Source: JAAAPF01 sp964481035 (GTDB lineage Bacteria > Pseudomonadota > Alphaproteobacteria > Geminicoccales > Geminicoccaceae). Taken from it: a stretch of 37,855 nucleotides of DNA. A model generated the notes under the pieces. That model was given only the letters and a program-made list of their open reading frames with translations, searched no databases and was not told the DNA's origin. This document shows positions 15,867 through 23,814 of this stretch, piece after piece (the stretch's first letter is position 1; each line of letters begins with the position of its first letter). The stretch spans positions 1 through 37,855 of the forward strand of contig CAYZSE010000011.1 of the NCBI GenBank assembly GCA_964481035.1, given 5' to 3'. Made by a program: the position numbers and the translations under genes.

Positions 15867-17440
15867 AAGGCCTGCACCTGGACCACCTCGGGGATGGCTT
15901 CCAGCGCCTGGATGACGGAGCCGGGCACGTCCTGGTCGACCTCGAGGAGCGCGATCGCCTCGCCCCCGGCAGCATCGCGGCCGAGATGGAAGTTGGCGAT
16001 GTTGACATGGGCGTCGCCGAGGATCGTGCCGAGCCGGCCGATGAAGCCCGGCAGGTCCTTGTTGCGGATGTAGAGCATCCGTGGGCCGAGTTGCGCGTCC
16101 ATGCGGATGCCGCGGATCTCGACGATACGCGGCGCCTCGCCCTGGACCAGCGTGCCCGAGACCGTGCGGGTGCCGCGCTCGGTCTCGACGTCGAGCGTCA
16201 CCAGGGTGGTGTAGCCGTCGACCCGCTCGCGCGTCGTCACCTGGACGTCGATGTCGCGCTCGCGGGCGACCAGCGGGGCGTTGACCATGTTGACGCTCTC
16301 GGACATCGGCCGCAGCAGGGCCTCGAGCGCGCTGGCGACCAGCGGGCGGGTGTTGAGCTCCGCGGCGTGGCCGGCGAAGGTCAGGTGCGCGCCCGTGAGC
16401 CCGGTCCGGGTGAGCTGGCCCGCGAAGCTGCCGAGCTGGCTGCAGAGCTTCATGTAGGGCTTGAGCCTCGGCGCCTCCTCGGCGGAGACCGAAGGCATGT
16501 TGAGGGCGTTCACGACCGCACCGGTGGTGAGGTAGTCGGCCATCTGCTCGGCGACCTGCAGCGCGACGTTCTCCTGCGCCTCCGCTGTCGAGGCGCCGAG
16601 ATGCGGCGTGACCACGGTCTGCTCGAAGCCGAACAGCGGGTTCTCGCGGGCCGGCTCCTCGGTGAAGACGTCGAGCGCCGCGCCGGCGACGTGGCCCGCG
16701 GCGAGGGCGTCCGCGAGCGCCGCCTCGTCGATGATCCCGCCGCGCGCGCAGTTGACGATCCGCACGCCCTTCTTCATCGCCGCGAGCGCCTTGGCGTCGA
16801 TCAGGTTGCGGGTCTGATCGTTCAACGGCGTGTGGATCGTGATGAAGTCGGCCCGGGCGAGGAGCTGGTCGAGGTCGACCTTCTCGATGCCGAGGTCGGC
16901 GGCGCGCTCCGGCGACAGGAACGGGTCGTAGGCTACGACCCGCATCTTGAGGCCGAGCGCGCGGCTGGCGACGATCGAGCCGATGTTGCCGCAGCCGACC
17001 AGCCCCAGGACCTTCGAGGTCAGCTCGACGCCCATGAAGCGGGACTTCTCCCACTTGCCCGCGCGGGTCGAGCGATCGGCGGCAGGGATGTCGCGGGCGA
17101 GCGCGAACATCATCGCGATGGCGTGCTCGGCGGTGGTCACCGAGTTGCCGAAGGGGGTGTTCATGACGACCACGCCCGCGGCGGTCGCCGCCGGCACGTC
17201 GATGTTGTCGACGCCGATCCCGGCGCGGCCGACGACCTTGAGGCGCGGCGCCGCGGCCAGGACCTCGGCCGTGACCTTGGTCGCCGAGCGGACGGCGAGG
17301 CCGTCGAAGGCGCCGATCTCGGCGATCAGCTTGTCGGGCGCGAGGCTCGTCGCCACGACCGCCTCGACCCCGCGCTCGGCGAAGATCTCGGCGGCGCGGG
17401 GGCTGAGCTTGTCGGCGATGAGAACACGGGGCTGGGTCAT
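15857..17440 (-). CDS. serA: D-3-phosphoglycerate dehydrogenase
   Basis: The product has 527 residues, the long SerA type with an intervening ASB domain and a C-terminal ACT domain. It oxidises 3-phosphoglycerate to 3-phosphohydroxypyruvate with NAD+, the first step of serine synthesis. Landmarks in order are GRAGIGVDNIDVPAAT, the NAD loop LGLVGCGNIGSIVA, NCARGGIIDEAAL (catalytic Arg), VVTPHLGASTAEAQ (catalytic His), the ASB domain from about 315, and an ACT domain (LPGFIGRLGTILGDAHVNIA) at the end. The ACT domain suggests serine feedback control. A GAGGAG Shine-Dalgarno overlaps the serC stop just upstream. Confidence 0.97.
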   Translation of the reverse strand: MTQPRVLIADKLSPRAAEIFAERGVEAVVATSLAPDKLIAEIGAFDGLAVRSATKVTAEVLAAAPRLKVVGRAGIGVDNIDVPAATAAGVVVMNTPFGNSVTTAEHAIAMMFALARDIPAADRSTRAGKWEKSRFMGVELTSKVLGLVGCGNIGSIVASRALGLKMRVVAYDPFLSPERAADLGIEKVDLDQLLARADFITIHTPLNDQTRNLIDAKALAAMKKGVRIVNCARGGIIDEAALADALAAGHVAGAALDVFTEEPARENPLFGFEQTVVTPHLGASTAEAQENVALQVAEQMADYLTTGAVVNALNMPSVSAEEAPRLKPYMKLCSQLGSFAGQLTRTGLTGAHLTFAGHAAELNTRPLVASALEALLRPMSESVNMVNAPLVARERDIDVQVTTRERVDGYTTLVTLDVETERGTRTVSGTLVQGEAPRIVEIRGIRMDAQLGPRMLYIRNKDLPGFIGRLGTILGDAHVNIANFHLGRDAAGGEAIALLEVDQDVPGSVIQALEAIPEVVQVQALRF

Positions 17441-17452
17441 GGCTGCTGCTCC

Positions 17453-18213
17453 TCAGGCCGCGAGCGGCTGCTTGGCTTCGGCGAAGGCCCAGTCGAGCCA
17501 CGGGACCAACGCCTCGAGGTCGCTGGTCTCGACCGTGGCCCCGCCCCACAGGCGCAGGCCCGGCGGGGCGTCGCGGTAGCTGGCGATGTCGTAGGCCACG
17601 CCCTCGCCTGCGAGGCGGCCGCAGAGATCCTTGACGAAGGCGTTCTGCGCGATCTCGTCGAGGCGCGCGATGCCCGGATCGACGATCTTGAGGCAGATCG
17701 AGGTCGGCGACCGCAGCGCCGGATCGGCGGCCAGGAAGTCGACCCAGGGCGTACGCTCGACCCAGGCGGCGACCGCCTCGAGATTGGCGTCGGTTCGCGC
17801 GATCAGCCCGGGCAGGCCGCCCAGGCCCTCGGCCCAGGCGAGCGCGTCGAGGGCGTCCTCGACGGCGATCATCGACGGGGTGTTGATGGTCTCGCCCTTG
17901 AAGATGCCGGCGATGAGCCTGCCGCCCTTGGTCAGCCGGAAGATCTTGGGCAGCGGCCAGGGCGGGGTGTGGCTCTCGAGGCGGGCGACGGCACGCGGGC
18001 TGAGTGCCAGCATCCCGTGCTGCGCCTCGCCGCCGAGCACCTTCTGCCACGACCAGGTGACGACATCGAGCTTGGCCCAAGGCAGGTCCATGGCGAAGGC
18101 GGCCGAGGTCGCGTCGCAGAGGGTGAGCCCCTGGCGGTCGCAGGATATCCAGTCGCCGTTCGGGACGCGCACGCCGGAGGTGGTGCCGTTCCAGCAGAAG
18201 ACGATGTCGTGCG
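17453..18213 (-). CDS. serC: phosphoserine aminotransferase, 5' end lost in gap
   Basis: The visible 253 residues start at HDIVFCWNGTTSGVRVPNGD against the gap edge and run to the stop at 17453. SerC is a PLP enzyme that converts 3-phosphohydroxypyruvate to phosphoserine with glutamate. The PLP lysine lies in VVTWSWQKVLGGEAQHG. FKGETINTPSMIAVED and the C-terminal GLRLWGGATVETSD are typical of the alphaproteobacterial SerC form. Full-length relatives have about 380-390 residues, so about 130 N-terminal residues lie in the gap. A GTG at 18172 could be mistaken for a start, but upstream in-frame sequence is clearly SerC. It is the first gene of the serC-serA-halohydrin dehalogenase run. Confidence 0.95.
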
Positions 18214-18313
18214 NNNNNNNNNNNNNNNNNNNNNNNNNNNNNNNNNNNNNNNNNNNNNNNNNNNNNNNNNNNNNNNNNNNNNNNNNNNNNNNNNNNNNNN
18301 NNNNNNNNNNNNN
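18214..18313. other. assembly gap (100 N) removing the serC 5' end
   Basis: This is a run of exactly 100 N, a scaffold placeholder. Only 32 bases separate it from the ispH start, so the missing serC codons (about 400 bp) and the serC/ispH promoter region must lie within it. The real gap is therefore several times larger. Confidence 0.98.
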
Positions 18314-18345
18314 CCGGCCGCCTGCAGAAGGACCTCGACTCGACG

Positions 18346-19299
18346 ATGACGCTACCTCCGCTCTCCATACTGCTCGCCGGGCCGCGCGGCTTTTGCGCCG
18401 GGGTCGACCGCGCGATCGAGATCGTCGAGAACGCGCTTCAGACCTACGGGCCGCCGGTCTACGTGCGCCACGAGATCGTCCACAACAAGCACGTGGTCGA
18501 CGCGCTCCGGGCCAAGGGTGCCGTGTTCGTGGACGAGGTCGAAGAGGTGCCCGACGACGGCCTCGTCGTCTTCTCCGCGCACGGTGTGCCGAAGCGGGTG
18601 CCCGAGGAGGCGCGGGTCCGCCGTCTGCTCTATACCGACGCCACCTGCCCGCTCGTCAGCAAGGTGCATCGCGAGGTCGAGGGCCATCACGCCGCCGGGC
18701 GGACGGTGATCCTCATCGGCCATGCCGGGCACCCGGAGGTCGAGGGCACCATGGGCCAGGTGCCCGAGGGCGCGGTGCTGCTCGTCGAGGATACCGACGA
18801 CGTCGACCGCCTCGTCGTCGACGATCCCGAGCGCCTCGCCTTCGCGACCCAGACGACGCTCTCGGTGGCCGACACCGCCGCCATCGTCGACCGGCTCAAG
18901 GCGCGCTTTCCCGGCATCGAGGGGCCGCGGCGCGAGGACATCTGCTACGCCACGACCAACCGGCAACGGGCGATCGAGGAGGTCGCCGCGCGGGCCGACG
19001 CGGTGCTCGTCGTCGGCGCGCCCAACTCGTCGAACTCGAAACGGCTGGTCGAGGTCGCCAAGGCCGCCGGGTGCCCACGTGCCTGGCTGATCGAGACCGC
19101 CGAGCAGATCGACTGGGGCTGGCTCGAAGGCGTTCGCACGCTCGGGCTCACCGCCGGCGCCTCGGCCCCCGAGCTCCTCGTCCAGGGCGTGGTCGAAGCC
19201 TGCCGCGCGCGCTTCGCCGTCACCGCCGAGGAGGTCACGGTCACCACCGAGGATGTGGTCTTCCGCGCCCCGCCGGTGCCGCAGCGCCGCGCGTCCTGA
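18346..19299 (+). CDS. ispH: 4-hydroxy-3-methylbut-2-enyl diphosphate reductase
   Basis: The product has 317 residues, the standard IspH (LytB) length. It is the last enzyme of the MEP pathway, a [4Fe-4S] protein that gives IPP and DMAPP. The three cluster cysteines are Cys17 (RGFCAGVDRA), Cys101 (DATCPLVSKVH) and Cys200 (DICYATTNRQ). The catalytic Glu131 is in GHAGHPEVEGTMGQ, and the substrate Ser-x-Asn appears in GAPNSSNSKRL. It is followed at 6 bp by thrB and then rnhA, an arrangement common in alphaproteobacteria. Confidence 0.97.
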   Translation: MTLPPLSILLAGPRGFCAGVDRAIEIVENALQTYGPPVYVRHEIVHNKHVVDALRAKGAVFVDEVEEVPDDGLVVFSAHGVPKRVPEEARVRRLLYTDATCPLVSKVHREVEGHHAAGRTVILIGHAGHPEVEGTMGQVPEGAVLLVEDTDDVDRLVVDDPERLAFATQTTLSVADTAAIVDRLKARFPGIEGPRREDICYATTNRQRAIEEVAARADAVLVVGAPNSSNSKRLVEVAKAAGCPRAWLIETAEQIDWGWLEGVRTLGLTAGASAPELLVQGVVEACRARFAVTAEEVTVTTEDVVFRAPPVPQRRAS

Positions 19300-19305
19300 C
19301 CGCCC

Positions 19306-20268
19306 TTGGCTGTCTTCACGCCGATCGACGAGGCCACCGTCGAGGCGCTCGTGCGGGACTACGGCCTCGGCCGGCCGGTCCGCTGGCACGGTATCCAAGA
19401 AGGCGTCGAGAACTCGAATTTCTACATCGAGGCGAGCGAGCGCCGCGTCATCCTGACGCTCTACGAGAAGCGCGTGGCGCCTGCGGACCTGCCGTTCTTC
19501 CTGGGCGTCATGGAGCACCTGGCACGCCGGGGCGTGCCGTGCCCGACCCCGCTCGTGGATCGCTGCGGGCGGCGCTTGCGCGAGATCGCGGGCCGGCCGG
19601 CGGCGTGCGTCACCTTCCTCGACGGCCGGTCGGTCCGCGCCGGGACGCGCGAGCAGTGCCGGGCGTTGGGCGCGGCGCTCGCCGCCCTGCACCAGGCCGG
19701 CCGCGACTATCCCGACGCGCGTCCCAACGACCTGGCGCTCGCCGGCTGGCGGCAGATCTTCGAGCGCATCGGCGACCGGGCCGACGAGGTGGCGCCGGGC
19801 CTCGCCGCGGAGCTCGCCGGCGAGCTCGAGAGCCTCGAGGGCCAATGGCCTTCGCACCTGCCCGAGGGGGTGATCCACGCCGACCTGTTTCCTGACAACG
19901 TCTTTTTCAGGGACGCGACGGTGACGGGGCTGATCGACTTCTACTTCGCCTGCACCGACGGCTTCGCCTACGACCTCGCGATCTGCCTGAATGCCTGGTG
20001 CTTCGAGCGCGACGGCGCCTTCAACGCGACCAAGGCGCGAGCGCTGACCGCTGGGTATCGGGCGGTGCGGCCGCTCGAGGCGGCGGAGATCGGGGCGTTG
20101 CCGGTGCTGTGCCGGGGTGCTGCGCTGCGCTTTCTGCTGACCCGCCTCCACGACTGGCTCGAGCACGTCGAGGGCGCGCTGGTCGTGCGCAAGGATCCGC
20201 TCGAATACGTCGCCAAGAACCGCTTTCACCGCGGCATCCGCGGGCCGGGTGCCTATGGCCTCGACTGA
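19306..20268 (+). CDS. thrB: homoserine kinase type II
   Basis: The product has 320 residues from a TTG start at 19306, six bases after the ispH stop. It belongs to the aminoglycoside-phosphotransferase-fold homoserine kinases rather than the GHMP type. It phosphorylates homoserine in threonine synthesis. Visible motifs are EGVENSNFYI near the N-terminus, the catalytic loop VIHADLFPDNVFF (H-x-D-x4-N), and the metal-binding GLIDFYFACTDG. The C-terminal RFHRGIRGPGAYGLD is typical of this family's tail. Its end overlaps the start of rnhA. Confidence 0.95.
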   Translation: MAVFTPIDEATVEALVRDYGLGRPVRWHGIQEGVENSNFYIEASERRVILTLYEKRVAPADLPFFLGVMEHLARRGVPCPTPLVDRCGRRLREIAGRPAACVTFLDGRSVRAGTREQCRALGAALAALHQAGRDYPDARPNDLALAGWRQIFERIGDRADEVAPGLAAELAGELESLEGQWPSHLPEGVIHADLFPDNVFFRDATVTGLIDFYFACTDGFAYDLAICLNAWCFERDGAFNATKARALTAGYRAVRPLEAAEIGALPVLCRGAALRFLLTRLHDWLEHVEGALVVRKDPLEYVAKNRFHRGIRGPGAYGLD

Positions 20269-20710
20269 GCCCGCGGGCGATGCCGTCGAGATCCACACCG
20301 ACGGCGCCTGCTCCGGCAACCCGGGCCCGGGCGGCTGGGCTGCGATCCTGCGCTGGGGCGGTCACGAGAGGGAGCTCTCGGGCGGAGCGGCCCTGACGAC
20401 CAACAACCGCATGGAGCTCACCGCCGCCATCGCCGCCCTCGAGGCCTTGAAGCGACCGAGCCGCGTCGAGCTCTGGACCGACAGCAACTACCTCAAGGAT
20501 GGGATTACCGCCTGGATCGACGGCTGGAAGCGCCGCGGCTGGCGCACCGCCGCCAAGCAGCCCGTCAAGAACCGCGATCTCTGGGAGCGTCTCGACGCGG
20601 CGCGCGAGCGGCACGACGTCCACTGGCGCTGGTTGAAGGGGCACGCCGGCCACCCGCTCAACGAGCGCGCCGACGCGCTCGCGCGCGGCGCCCTCGAAGC
20701 CCACCGCTAG
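20255..20710 (+). CDS. rnhA: ribonuclease HI
   Basis: From the ATG at 20255 the product has 151 residues; a GTG at 20249 is possible. It cleaves RNA in RNA-DNA hybrids. The catalytic D-E-D-D set is complete: IHTDGACSGNPGPGGW, NNRMELTAAIAAL, ELWTDSNYLKDGI and NERADALAR. The basic-handle region WKRRGWRTAAKQPVKN is present. It overlaps the end of thrB by 14 bp. The palindromic element at 20710-20840 begins on its stop codon. Confidence 0.97.
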   Translation: MASTEPAGDAVEIHTDGACSGNPGPGGWAAILRWGGHERELSGGAALTTNNRMELTAAIAALEALKRPSRVELWTDSNYLKDGITAWIDGWKRRGWRTAAKQPVKNRDLWERLDAARERHDVHWRWLKGHAGHPLNERADALARGALEAHR

Positions 20711-20840
20711 CGCGTTTCCCGGTCAGGTTGATCTACGCCCATTCCGCACCCCGCCCAGCCGCCCCCGGCCGCCCATGGCATCGTAACGTCGTGGGCGGCT
20801 GGGCGGGGTGCGGGATGGGCAAGCATTTCGGGAAATGCGC
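20710..20840. repeat. 131-bp two-tier palindromic element after rnhA
   Basis: The inner arms are 28 nt each, 20737-20764 and 20793-20820. They are complementary at 27 of 28 positions, the exception being a possible G-T pair, around a 28-nt loop. The outer arms, 20710-20721 (GCGCGTTTCCCG) and 20829-20840 (CGGGAAATGCGC), match at 11 of 12. The right side also has its own small hairpin GCATTTC-GG-GAAATGC (20823-20838). No open frame fills it. It may be an intergenic palindromic repeat, a MITE-like remnant, or a very strong terminator for ispH-thrB-rnhA; no T-run follows. I noticed no second copy in this window. Confidence 0.6.
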
Positions 20841-21062
20841 CAGCGCCGCGGCCCATCGGTATCGACGCCGACGTGGCAGAAGAGGGGGGCGCTACGTACC
20901 GGCTCGTGGTCGGCACCATCAAGCAACGTCGTCCTTGATGTGCGCTTGCTCGTCGTGGATGCAGGCCGCTGTTCGTCGGGCGAGGAGAGGGCCGGGGGGG
21001 TCATTGGCGGACGAGGCCGAGCCGGGCGCGTCCTCCGCTCGCGGCCGGGGCGGCGAGCGGCC
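20841..21062. other. non-coding remainder of the rnhA-hydantoinase gap
   Basis: I see no gene here. A small hairpin CATCAAG (20917-20923) with CTTGATG (20934-20940) has a 10-nt loop and could end transcription from either converging gene. The rest is GC-rich sequence with a G-run near 20994-21000. Confidence 0.45.
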
Positions 21063-22523
21063 TCAAAGGAGATCGATCCCGAAGTTGCGCGTCGGGTCGA
21101 GCTCGGGGGCGGGTCGGCCGGACGGCGCCGCGGCGGCGCCGCCACGGCGCGGCAGGAACCGCCCGCTGCCCGGCCGGGCCCGGATCGCGCCGTCGGCGAC
21201 GACGACCTCGCCGCGGCGGAGCACCGTTGTGGGCCAGCCGCGGACCGTGAGCCCCGCGAACGGCGTGTAGCCGGTGCGGTCGCCGGCGAGCTCGGCCGAG
21301 AGCGTGACCTCGCGGTCCACGTCCCAGAGCGCGAGGTCGGCGTCCAGGCCGATGGCGATCGAGCCCTTGGCGTGCGCGAGGTCGTAGAGCCGTGCGGGCT
21401 CGGTCGCGGTCGCCTTGACGAAGCCCTGCAGGTCCATGCGGCCCCGGGTGACCATCCGATCGAACAGGATGGGCAGGCGAAAGGCGAGGCCCGGCAGACC
21501 ATTGGGTACCGACGTGAAGTCGGGATCGGGCCCGGCCCGGTACTTGCCCTGTGCATCGGCCGCGTAGGGCGCGTGATCGGAGCTGACGGTGCTGAGCGTG
21601 CCGTCCGCGAGCGCCTGCCACAGCGCGTCTCGGTCGCGCGCCTCGCGCAAGGGCGGGCTGCAGATCCACTTGGCGCCCTCGCCGCGCGGCCGGTCGAGGT
21701 CGTCGCGGTCGAGGACGAGGTAGTGCGTGCAGGTCTCGGCCCAGAACTTGGCCCCCTCGGCCTTGGCCCGGCGGATCACCTCGAGCTCCTCGACCGTCGA
21801 GACGTGGAAGATCATGACCGGCTGGTCGAGAAGCCGCGCCATGGCGATGGCCCGGTGGATGGCCTCGGCCTCGCCTTCGCGGGGGTGGCTGATCGCGTGG
21901 AACTTGGCGCTCGTGTGCCCGCGCTCGAGCAGGCGGTTCGCGAGCCAGACGATCATCGCGTGGTTCTCGGCGTGGACGCAGACCAAGAGCCCGTGCCGGC
22001 GCGCGGCCTCGAGCACGGCGAGCGCCTGGCCGTCGTCGAGGCGGATCCGGTCGTAGGTGAGGAAGATCTTCAGCGAGCCGTGGCCGGCGGCGACCAGGGG
22101 CGGCAGCTCGTCCGCCAGGACCTCGGGCCTGGGGTCGGCGAGGATGAGGTGGAAGGCGGAGTCGACGAGCGCGCCCCGCTGCGCCAGCGCGTGGTAGTCG
22201 GCCGCCGCCTGCTCGAGGCTCGCGCCGACGTGCTGGGCGACGAAGGGGATGACCGTGGTCGTGCCGCCGAGTGCGGCCGAGCGGGTGGCGCTCTCGAAGG
22301 TGTCGGCGTTGAGGATGCCCGCGGCCGAGACCTGCTCGATGTGGCAGTGGCTGTCGACGCCGCCGGGCAGGACCAGCCGGCCGGCGGCATCGAGCGTGCG
22401 GAGGGCTTCGAGCCCGCGGCCGATGGCGACGATCCGGCCGTCCTTGATGCCGAGGTCGGCGTCGAAGGTGTCGACCGCCGTGGCGACGCGGCCGCCCGCG
22501 ACGACGAGGTCGAGCGTGGTCAT
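21063..22523 (-). CDS. hydA: dihydropyrimidinase / hydantoinase
   Basis: The product has 486 residues, the usual length of cyclic amidohydrolases. It opens dihydropyrimidine or 5-substituted hydantoin rings to N-carbamoyl amino acids. The two-zinc site is complete: GGVDSHCHIEQ (His59, His61), the carbamylated lysine Lys152 in GSLKIFLTYD, His184 in VHAENH, His240 in IFHVSTVEE, and Asp316 in TVSSDHAPY. The C-terminal tail has an Arg/Pro/Ala-rich insert before the last NFGIDLL. It is divergent from the hydantoin racemase gene with 69 bp between them. Whether it prefers dihydrouracil or hydantoins cannot be read, but the racemase neighbour favours hydantoins. Confidence 0.9.
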   Translation of the reverse strand: MTTLDLVVAGGRVATAVDTFDADLGIKDGRIVAIGRGLEALRTLDAAGRLVLPGGVDSHCHIEQVSAAGILNADTFESATRSAALGGTTTVIPFVAQHVGASLEQAAADYHALAQRGALVDSAFHLILADPRPEVLADELPPLVAAGHGSLKIFLTYDRIRLDDGQALAVLEAARRHGLLVCVHAENHAMIVWLANRLLERGHTSAKFHAISHPREGEAEAIHRAIAMARLLDQPVMIFHVSTVEELEVIRRAKAEGAKFWAETCTHYLVLDRDDLDRPRGEGAKWICSPPLREARDRDALWQALADGTLSTVSSDHAPYAADAQGKYRAGPDPDFTSVPNGLPGLAFRLPILFDRMVTRGRMDLQGFVKATATEPARLYDLAHAKGSIAIGLDADLALWDVDREVTLSAELAGDRTGYTPFAGLTVRGWPTTVLRRGEVVVADGAIRARPGSGRFLPRRGGAAAAPSGRPAPELDPTRNFGIDLL

Positions 22524-22592
22524 CGGCCGTGCTCCGTTCTAGCTTGGGCTGGAGCAGGAACAAATCGCTAGCACGCCTCGCCTGAGGGAACC

Positions 22593-23258
22593 ATGGCCGC
22601 CCCGCGGATCGTCGTCGTCAACCCGAACTCGAACGCGGAGGTCACGGCGGGCCTGGACCGCGCGCTCGCGCCGCTGCGCTTCGCAGGCGGGCCCGCGATC
22701 GTCTGCGAGACGCTCGTCGAGGGTCCGTTCGGCATCGAGAGCCAGGCCGACGTCGAGGCGGTGACCCTGCCGCTCCGCCGCCGGGTGCGGGAGGAGGATG
22801 CGGCGGCCTGGGTCATCGCCTGCTACTCCGACCCGGGGCTCATGGTCTGCCGCGAGGCGACCGAGCGGCCCGTCTTCGGTATCGCCGAGAGCGGCATCAT
22901 GGCGGCCATGCAGCGCGGCGACCACTTCGGCGTCGTCGCCATCCGCAGGCGCTCGATCCCGCGGCACGCGCGCCAGCGCCGAGCGCTCGCGGTGGAGAGC
23001 CGCCTCGCCGGCGAGCGGCCGCTCGAGCTCACCGTCGCCGAGCTCGCCCATGAGGGGGTGACCTGGGGCCGCCTCGTCGACGTCGGCCGCGAGCTCAAGG
23101 ACCTCGACGGCGCGGACGTGCTCGTCCTCGGCTGCGCCGGCATGGCTCGCTACCGAAAGCGCCTCGAAGACAAGCTCGACATGCCCGTCGTCGACCCGAC
23201 CGAGGCCGCGGTCACGAGCGCCTTCGGCACCGTCGTGCTCGGCGCCGGCGATGATTGA
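22593..23258 (+). CDS. Asp/Glu/hydantoin racemase family protein
   Basis: The product has 221 residues. It opens IVVVNPNSNAEVTAGL, characteristic of the hydantoin racemase branch of the Asp/Glu racemase family. The two catalytic cysteines are in place: Cys77 in VIACYSDPG and Cys181 in LGCAGMARY. The enzyme would interconvert D- and L-5-substituted hydantoins by a two-base mechanism, so that the divergent hydantoinase can use both. An allantoin racemase role is the main alternative. A GAGGGAA ribosome-binding site precedes the ATG. Its end overlaps the next gene by 8 bp. Confidence 0.85.
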   Translation: MAAPRIVVVNPNSNAEVTAGLDRALAPLRFAGGPAIVCETLVEGPFGIESQADVEAVTLPLRRRVREEDAAAWVIACYSDPGLMVCREATERPVFGIAESGIMAAMQRGDHFGVVAIRRRSIPRHARQRRALAVESRLAGERPLELTVAELAHEGVTWGRLVDVGRELKDLDGADVLVLGCAGMARYRKRLEDKLDMPVVDPTEAAVTSAFGTVVLGAGDD

Positions 23259-23721
23259 GACGGCCACCGACAAGCCCGCGAAGACGCCCTGGAAGCGGCT
23301 GCTCTTCGAGGACATCCCCAACGGCCAACTCGACCGCCGTGCCTTCGCCCGCGGCCTGATCGGCCTCGCCGCCATGCTCGGGCTCGCGCTCGTCGTCTTC
23401 CAGGCCCACTTTCACTACGCCGAGAGCTTCAGCGAGGAGGGGATGGTGCGGGGGTTGGCCGTCGTCGTCCAGCTCGCCGGCTACGTCATCGCCGCCGTGT
23501 TCGCGACGGTCATCGCCGTGCTCGCGGCGGCGGGCGCCAACCTCGTCGCCAAGCGGCTCAGGCATATCGGCCTGCCCGGCTGGCACGCGCTGGCCGTCCT
23601 CTGCGTCCTCGGCACGGCCTTCTCGCTCGGTGCGCCCGCCGCCGCCGCGCTCGGCTACGTCGCCGTGATCTGGGCGGCGCTGTTCTTCATGCCGTCGCTG
23701 CGGCCTCGCCGCCGCGGCTGA
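23251..23721 (+). CDS. integral membrane protein, unknown
   Basis: The product has 156 residues with about four membrane segments: GLIGLAAMLGLALVVF, VVQLAGYVIAAVFATVIAVL, WHALAVLCVLGTAF and ALGYVAVIWAALFFM. The N-terminus is cytosolic and polar, and the C-terminus ends in a basic RPRRRG. The layout loosely recalls DUF805-type small membrane proteins, but I cannot confirm a family. It starts inside the racemase 3' end, so the two are probably co-translated. A transport role for hydantoins is not supported by size. Confidence 0.65.
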   Translation: MIETATDKPAKTPWKRLLFEDIPNGQLDRRAFARGLIGLAAMLGLALVVFQAHFHYAESFSEEGMVRGLAVVVQLAGYVIAAVFATVIAVLAAAGANLVAKRLRHIGLPGWHALAVLCVLGTAFSLGAPAAAALGYVAVIWAALFFMPSLRPRRRG

Positions 23722-23814
23722 GGGAGAGGCGAGCGTGCGCGTCGTCGGCGTCGCCTAACCCGGCCGGCACGACGGGGCTCGTCACCCGCCCGACCGCCGC
23801 CGCCACCTCGCTGA

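Noticed and set aside
15534..18368. Very long open frames overlapping serA and serC on both strands (over 800 codons)
   Set aside because: They are shadows created by high GC content, lack any recognisable domain, pass through the N gap, and overlap certain genes.
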